Shown here one piece after another: positions 57,689-64,000 of a stretch of DNA of 64,000 nucleotides. Under the pieces are notes generated by a model. The model searched no databases, was not told where the DNA came from, and was given only the letters and a program-made list of their open reading frames with translations. A program made the position numbers and the translations under genes. Within the stretch, counting starts at the first letter, position 1. Each line of letters opens with the position of its first letter. The stretch comes from Anisus vortex (lineage: Eukaryota > Mollusca > Gastropoda > Planorbidae): NCBI GenBank assembly GCA_949126835.1, contig OX421494.1:3789201-3853200 (forward strand), read 5' to 3'.

Positions 57689-60534
57689 CTTTTACTCCCT
57701 TTCTATTAACTCGTACTGTCTGCTTGTCCTGCTGCTTGCAAAACTTTGCATCGATTTTTCGATCACTTCCCGTCGTCCAATCGAGCTGAAACTTGGGCAG
57801 CAGACTTGTCCCGACTAACAATACATTCTATCATATTTTCAGCATCATAGCCTTTGGAATAGTTACGAATACCTTCGACTAATTTGCGAATCAAATAAAC
57901 TATTTTACTCAAAACAGGGCTGCCTTTCTCTATCAGAAGAGACGGAAGTAAATAAACTTTTCGGCTTTGGTCCGAAAAAAAAGGGTGCGCAAATGTTTAG
58001 TGTGGAAATTCATGCTGTATGATATCACTTATATTTATTTTAATGTATCAAAATATACATTAATTATAAACTTAGTTTACTAAGAAAGGGAGTATAATAA
58101 AAACTTTGTTTTTATGGGTTAGTTTATTAGTCATTTATTAACTTTGTAAAAAAACTTTCTAGCTAGCTGGCTGGTTGGCGACCCACCGTCCTGACCCTCG
58201 CAAGGCTAACTGAACCACTTACCGTCATCCTATCGACCAGAAACTTGGCACATAGGCGATAAGCCCTAAACAATACATTCTATACAAAAGCCAAGACCTT
58301 CAGCTGGCTAATACATAACAACAACAAAAAAATAGAAACGTTGTAATTGTGTTAGCTTTAATATAACCGCCGTTTCTCTTTAAGTGTAGTCAATATGTTT
58401 GTTTTGACCTTAAGTGAAATTTTCTGTCATGAGCTTAACTTATGTAATTTTATATTAACTACGCTTCTGTATTTTTTCTTAGGCTACTATGTGGGTGACA
58501 ATTAATGCCAGAATCTTCGGAGGATTAAATAACAATGCATAAAAAAGTATTTATATGAAATACTTTATTTTTAGAGGTTTTTTAAATTCTATCTTACGCA
58601 CTCCAACAATAGTGTAAAACTGCTCAATTAACTCTGTCCAGCCCGTGAAATTTTCTTTTCGGAGGTATGAAACATTTCTAATTCTCACTAACCTGTCCCA
58701 TCATAAAAGGGTTAACAGAAAGATAACAAACAAAAAAAGTAGACCAATGTAGCCTTTTTTTTATTTAGCAAAGCATAACAATGTTATAGATGAAAACATT
58801 TACAAATAAAATATTCTTTTTTTTTTTGGCACTTTTGACAAGGTTTGGTAAATAGAAATACCCGATATGATTCTTTAAAAATTTCAAGCAAGGACCAAAC
58901 ATATTTTTCCACCGTTAATTTAGTCTAGTTTTTATATTTATAATTTCAGTTTTGTTCGGTAGTTGGCCTTATCTCAAGTCAAGCGTGGCGCTGTTGTTCC
59001 TTGTTATTTTTAACCAATCGTATTGGCCCAAGTTTATATTTAACCGGATATCACATCCTGTAAATATTGACAAACGTCAACGCCGCCGGTTGGTTATTTA
59101 CCGTATTTGTTTCTTCCGTCCTGTTTAGAAATGGAACTAAACAGAAGCATATAATCCTTTCAATTTACCAAGGGGTAAAAACGCGAGCAGCAGACGATAG
59201 TCATGATGTTAAGTGCAACATTTCCGATTACATGTAGATCTAGATCTATTTGAATGTCCGTAAACATAGCTGATAATTAGGTCATTAAGTTCATTTCAAC
59301 TTTTCATTACAGCGTAGTAATTGCATTAAAATAGAACTAGATGATTATTTTTCAAGACATGTTCGAATTAAAAAAAATTCATCTAATGTTCGCATACATG
59401 CAATAGTCTAATAGTTGAGGCATTTTTGTAAGAAATTGCGGGAGTGCTTTTTGGAATAGTAATTTATCATTATCAAGAACATAGTACAAAATTCTGAATT
59501 AGGCTGAGTGTGTAGCCGTTAGAGGCCGAAACCGAAACTATAACTACACCTTCGGCAGAAACCGAAAGATAAACCGAAATTACCAAACAAAGATTTTAAA
59601 AGACTGCTCTTTTTTTTGTACATTTTTTAGGGTTATTAAATAATCCGTTGATTAATAACATCGATTTTCTACTTTACACAGATTAATTCGCAACAGTTTA
59701 ACTAGATGAAATTATCAATAAGCAGAGTGTAATAGTTGCAACACTAGCGTTGCATTCTGAATTTTGAAAGTTATAATAGATATTCGGTTGATGACTGAAA
59801 GTCAAAATCAGTTTCGGCCGATACCGAAAGAAAACCGAAAGCTCACTTTTTGGTTCCGGCCGAAACCTAATCGGCGCCAAAACCCTAGTTCGGTCGGCCT
59901 CAAGTAGCCGTAGCATGAAATGTTTCTATAAATACGAGTGTTTTGTCATGTCATAGGCTTAAATACAAAACATCTAGGCAGTTCTCTAAAAAAGGAAATT
60001 AAAATTCTTTTCTATAAGATCTTGGTTCGATTCATTCACTGAGTGTTAAAACAATGTTTCTAATGACGCTTTTAATTTAAATGAAAAAATAAAACTAACC
60101 CATAAAAACTAAGTTTTTAATATACTCCCTTTCTTTGTGAACTAAGTTTATATTTGATTATACTTGATTTATATTTTGATAAATTAAAATAAATATAAGT
60201 GATATCATATCTTATGAATTTCCACACTAAAATTTTGCGCATCTTTTTTTTTTCTAGCTTTGGCCCGCAAAAAAACATAAACAGATAACTCGCTTTTTTT
60301 TTCGGCTACATTGTGTCGTTTACATTCTATTTATTTTGTAAAAACGAACATATCCGAAAAGTTTATTTACTGTCGTCTCTTCCGGTAGAGGCAGCCATGT
60401 TTGACGTAAAATATTTTCCTCGATTCGCAAATTGGTCGAATGAATTCGTGACTATCCCAAAAAATCGATGCAAAGTTTTGCAAGCAACCAGACAAACAGA
60501 CAGACAGCGCAAGATAATAGAAAGGGAGTAAAAG
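57689..60534. mobile_element. Foldback-like element with long inverted repeats of about 440 bp
   Basis: 57689-58127 and 60088-60534 are inverted copies of one another. Matched landmarks are cttttactccctttctatt with aatagaaagggagtaaaag, gcttgcaaaactttgcatcg with cgatgcaaagttttgcaagc, and tttttatgggttagttt with aaactaacccataaaaa. The arms have diverged with indels, so the insertion is not recent. The 2-kb centre has no transposase frame. It holds another copy of an arm block (58180-58280) and a hAT MITE at 59520. A related block occurs at 25165. The superfamily is not determined. Confidence 0.75.
59520..59903. mobile_element. hAT-type MITE, 384 bp, with 8-bp target duplication
   Basis: The duplication gtagccgt lies at 59512-59519 and 59904-59911. 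The ends tagaggccga and tcggcctcaa are short inverted repeats. The interior is rich in ccgaaa/ttcggt motifs. It is nested in the centre of the foldback-like element. Confidence 0.85.
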
Positions 60535-60718
60535 GTTTTAAAATGCACCAATTCGGAAATAGGAGGATTTTCTACTCGGAATATCCGACTTGGCGAGCAG
60601 TAAAGTACAAAGTATATTTAGAGCCACTGATCTAAAAATAGGTTTAACTACTAAAGGTGCTTATTAAAGTAAGGACTATAATAAGATGGACAGCATGCTA
60701 TAATATTTCTGCTATTTG

Positions 60719-61400
60719 ATAACTTGAAACCTGTTTGTTTGGGCAACCCATTACATGCCCGCAGTGGCGTATTTAGGCATGTCCCACATGTTCCATTGGA
60801 ACAGGGGCCCCCACAGAAAAGGGGCCCTCACACATCACAAAAGATTTTTTTTTAGTGACATCCCCATTCTTTCGTTGAAAATGTAAAATAAAATGCATGT
60901 GTTCCTTTACAATTTTAAGCGCTCTAGTCCAACCAAGCTAAGCGCAATATACAATTTAACATTTTACAGAATGTAACATGAATTAACGACACTTTTCTGA
61001 GGTATGTGGAAGGCAGGAGCGAGGCCACCATGGGCCCCCACATAAAGTTTGGGAACAGGACCCCCACAATCCTAAATACGGCCCTGCATGCCCGGATGCC
61101 AATCGGGAAGAATGAGGGCTTAGGTCTATTTGATGCATTTGTTCTCGCATAAGGAAAGTGTTTTTTGTCCTTATGTTTATCTGAGAACAAATGATTTTTT
61201 TGTTTTTTGTTTTTATCTAAGTTAGAATTTGATGCCTTATGTATTATTACTACTTTACTCTTTGCCCTTCTGTCCTCCAGTGTTTCTAGTTTTAGTGATT
61301 TAACTATTCGTGTTGCTCTTGTCAGTTGTGAATATTCGCTAGTAATGAACCTTGCAGCGCTTTTTTTTAATGTATCATGGTCCATTTCGTGTAGTAATGC
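60719..61400 (-). mobile_element. LINE family L 3' region, interrupted by a hAT MITE
   Basis: Minus-strand coding remnants include DHDTLKKSAARFITSEYSQL and ATRIVKSLKLETLEDRRAKS, then SFFPIGIRA before the MITE. The AARFI…Y and LEDRR blocks are the conserved C-terminal part of jockey/CR1-type reverse transcriptases. It reaches further 5' than any other copy here and merges at its 5' end into the 41-bp repeat at 61369. Confidence 0.88.
60762..61086. mobile_element. hAT-type MITE, 325 bp, nested in a LINE, 8-bp target duplication
   Basis: The ends cagtggcgtatttaggcat and taaatacggccctg are inverted repeats. The perfect duplication catgcccg lies at 60754-60761 and 61087-61094. Uninterrupted LINE copies at 54785 and 56561 show the intact target around cccattccatg. 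The interior has gggccccc blocks like the element at 13814. Confidence 0.95.
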
Positions 61401-62018
61401 TAATGGTGCAATGTATCATGGTCCATATCGTGTAGTACTGCTAATGGTGCAATGTATCATGGTCCATATCGTGTAGTACTGCTAATGGTGCAATGTATCA
61501 TGGTCCATATCGTGTAGTACTGCTAATGGTGCAATGTATCATGGTCCATATCGTGTAGAACTGCTAATGGTGCAATGTATCATGGTCCATATCGTGTAGT
61601 ACTGCTAATGGTGCAATGTATCATGGTCCATATCGTGTAGTACTGCTAATGGTGCAATGTATCATGGTCCATATCGTGTAGTACTGCTAATGGTGCAATG
61701 TATCATGGTCCATATCGTGTAGTACTAATGGTGCAATGTATCATGGTCCATATCGTGTAGTACTGCTAATGGTGCAATGTATCATGGTCCATATCGTTTA
61801 GTACTGCTAATGGTGCAATGTATCATGGTCCATATCGTGTAGTACTAATGGTGCAATGTATCATGGTCCATATCGTGTAGTACTGCTAATGGTGCAATGT
61901 ATCATGGTCCATATCGTTTAGTACTGCTAATGGTGCAATGTATCATGGTCCATATCGTTTAGTACTGCTAATGGTGCAATGTATCATGGTCCATATCATT
62001 TAGTACTGCTAATGGTGC
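61369..62018. repeat. 41-bp minisatellite derived from LINE coding sequence, about 16 copies
   Basis: The unit is atgtatcatggtccatatcg plus tgtagtactgctaatggtgca. Two copies lack three bases (gtactaatgg). The first copy (61369-61412) overlaps the LINE reading frame at the codons for MDHDT, so the array grew from LINE sequence. It ends at a poly-C run of about 15 bases (62030). Confidence 0.95.
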
Positions 62019-62599
62019 AGCAAAGCTACCCCCCCCCCCCCCCCGTTTTCTCCCTGACTAGAAATTTTACATTTCTTCCACGATTCGTTAAATCCAAGCG
62101 GAAAGACCCAATCCCTGACACACATTGACGTAAGCACGTGAAGGTGTTATTATTTTTTATGAATTGTTTTTCGAATACTTTTATACGGTTAGTGTGTGTG
62201 TGGGGGGGGGGGGGATACCAACGTATTTTGAGTGATTAGGGCCTCCTGTGGTCGTGATCTGGCCCTGGTTACATCAAGCCACGATGGCTACGTGACGAGA
62301 AAATGCTTGAGAGAATACCTAGCTTCAGAAAGAACAAGTTTTAAGGAAGCAAGAAGATGTGTGTGTTTTATTAACCTTTCCAGAACCAAAGAAAGTTGTC
62401 TTATTCCCGAGAAATAACGTGTTTTAGTGGAGGGACACGTGCCGACACGGTCGAATGGTTTTATTTGTGTCAAGATGTTTGTGTCTGCATTATGTGGGTC
62501 ATATGTTTTCCTTATCTTTATATTTTCTCGCTCCAGCGATCACATTAAAAATACATTATGCATACATTCAGTTTTATTTTCATTTCAAACTATCTTCTG
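62019..62599. other. Unassigned sequence
   Basis: Poly-C at 62030-62044 and poly-G at 62200-62213 are seen. A 61-codon frame at 62232-62417 has no splice context or recognised motif. No gene is supported. Confidence 0.4.
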
Positions 62600-64000
62600 T
62601 GGTAGTTCTTGTTGCTTTTATTTTCATCATTTACCGTCCTGTTCCTGTAACTTGTACTTTCATCATTGACCGTCGTGTTCCTGTAACTTGTACTTTCATC
62701 ATTGACTGTCCTGTTCCTGTAACTTGTACTTTCATCATTGACTGTCCTGTTCCTGTAACTTGTACTTTCATCATTTACCGTCGTGTTCCTGTAACTTGTA
62801 CTTTCATCATTTACCGTCGTGTTCCTGTAACTTGTACTTTCATCATTTACCGTCCTGTTCCTGTAACTTGTACTTTCATCATTTACCGTCGTGTTCCTGT
62901 AACTTGTACTTTCATCATTTACCGTCGTGTTCCTGTAACTTGTACTTTCATCATTTACCGTCGTGTTCCTGTAACTTGTACTTTCATCATTTACCGTCGT
63001 GTTCCTGTAACTTGTACTTTCATCATTTACCGTCATGTTCCTGTAACTTGTACTTTCATCATTTACCGTCCTGTTCCTGTAACTTGTACTTTCATCATTT
63101 ACCGTCGTGTTCCTGTAACTTGTACTTTCATCATTTACCGTCGTGTTCCTGTAACTTGTACTTTCATCATTTACCGTCCTGTTCCTGTAACTTGTACTTT
63201 CATCATTTACCGTCCTGTTCCTGTAACTTGTACTTTCATCATTTACCGTCGTGTTCCTGTAACTTGTACTTTCATCATTTACCGTCGTGTTCCTGTAACT
63301 TGTACTTTCATCATTTACCGTCGTGTTCCTGTAACTTGTACTTTCATCATTGACTGTCCTGTTCCTGTAACTTGTACTTTCATCATTGACTGTCCTGTTC
63401 CTGTAACTTGTACTTTCATCATTGACCGTCGTGTTCCTGTAACTTGTACTTTCATCATTTACCGTCGTGTTCCTGTAACTTGTACTTTCATCATTTACCG
63501 TCGTGTTCCTGTAACTTGTACTTTCATCATTTACCGTCGTGTTCCTGTAACTTGTACTTTCATCATTGACTGTCCTGTTCCTGTAACTTGTACTTTCATC
63601 ATTTACCGTCGTGTTCCTGTAACTTGTACTTTCATCATTTACCGTCGTGTTCCTGTAACTTGTACGTTCATCATTTACCGTCCTGTTCCTGTAACTTGTA
63701 CTTTCATCATTTACCGTCGTGTTCCTGTAACTTGTACTTTCATCATTTACCGTCGTGTTCCTGTAACTTGTACTTTCATCATTGACTGTCCTGTTCCTGT
63801 AACTTGTACTTTCATCATTGACTGTCCTGTTCCTGTAACTTGTACTTTCATCATTTACCGTCGTGTTCCTGTAACTTGTACTTTCATCATTGACCGTCGT
63901 GTTCCTGTAACTTGTACTTTCATCATTTACCGTCCTGTTCCTGTAACTTGTACTTTCATCATTTACCGTCGTGTTCCTGTAACTTGTATTTTCATCATTT
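62600..64000. repeat. 36-bp minisatellite, about 39 copies, continues past the window
   Basis: The unit is ttcctgtaacttgtactttc plus atcatttaccgtcgtg. There are three linked variable sites (ttacc/ttgac, gtcg/gtcc, accg/actg). Period 36 keeps frames open on both strands, giving a 12-residue repeat each way. Equal openness of both strands and no non-repeat domain argue against a gene, though the right end is not visible. Confidence 0.97.

Noticed and set aside
62232..62417. 61-codon plus frame (MIRASCGRDLALVT…)
   Set aside because: No splice signal, no homology I recognise, and an antisense frame of the same length is also open.
62590..64000. 12-residue periodic frames of about 150-200 codons on both strands
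   Set aside because: The period is 36 bp, a multiple of three. There is no unique sequence attached and both strands are open, so a gene is not supported.

Overview
This window is eukaryotic and comes from an AT-rich, repeat-laden genome. The repeat types (tRNA-headed SINEs, jockey/CR1-like and RTE-like LINE 3' ends, hAT MITEs), the intron-containing SOCS gene and the frequent palindrome TAGGCCTA suggest a mollusc, probably a heterobranch or pulmonate gastropod. That placement is an inference, since I could not run a search. There are no bacterial operons, no CRISPR array and no genuine tRNA or rRNA gene.

Three pieces of host gene are supported. (1) 551-796 (+) is the last coding exon of a coiled-coil protein resembling the CCDC96/CFAP184-CCDC113 ciliary family; the rest of the gene lies to the left of the window. 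(2) 30574-31461 (-) is an essentially complete SOCS2/CISH-type suppressor of cytokine signalling with an SH2 domain and a C-terminal SOCS box. It has a good splice acceptor just upstream of the coding exon, a candidate 5' exon ending at 34201 and a GC-box/NRF1-like promoter near 34.43 kb. (3) 35042-35308 (-) is a GC-rich terminal exon, open from a consensus acceptor to a stop, that I cannot assign to a family. It would lie head-to-tail with the SOCS gene. A TATA-plus-initiator promoter at about 13.66-13.75 kb (+) is a weaker candidate.

Almost everything else is mobile or tandem DNA. Tandem arrays include 26 bp (85-480), 102 bp (6743-7262), 34 bp (8834-9447), 15 bp x about 96 (12111-13550), 31 bp x about 29 (16035-16933), 28 bp (28833-29080), 16 bp (38653-38889), 17 bp (40538-40742), 25 bp (44556-44921), tetra- and dinucleotides (46.5-47.5 kb), 23 bp x about 138 (49331-52496), 59 bp twice (54.3 and 56.0 kb), 41 bp (61369-62018) and 36 bp running off the right end (62600-64000). 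Apparent long ORFs in the 15-bp and 36-bp arrays exist because the period is a multiple of three, and they are open on both strands.

Reading target-site duplications directly gives an insertion history. Seven hAT-like elements carry 8-bp duplications, seven of eight bases matching in one case. An RTE-like LINE 3' end has a 12-bp duplication, and two SINEs have 16-bp and 8-bp duplications. Nesting is deep: at 42.1-45.0 kb one hAT element contains another hAT element, a minisatellite and the poly(A) end of a retrocopy. Two hAT MITEs sit inside LINE copies, and a palindromic MITE sits inside a SINE.

The most interesting theme is that at least two tandem arrays were born inside transposons. The 31-bp array is an internal segment of a hAT MITE, and the 41-bp array is a piece of LINE coding sequence. 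I found no self-contained new multi-gene system. The unidentified exon at 35 kb and the TAGGCCTA cluster around the SOCS promoter are the best non-transposon leads.
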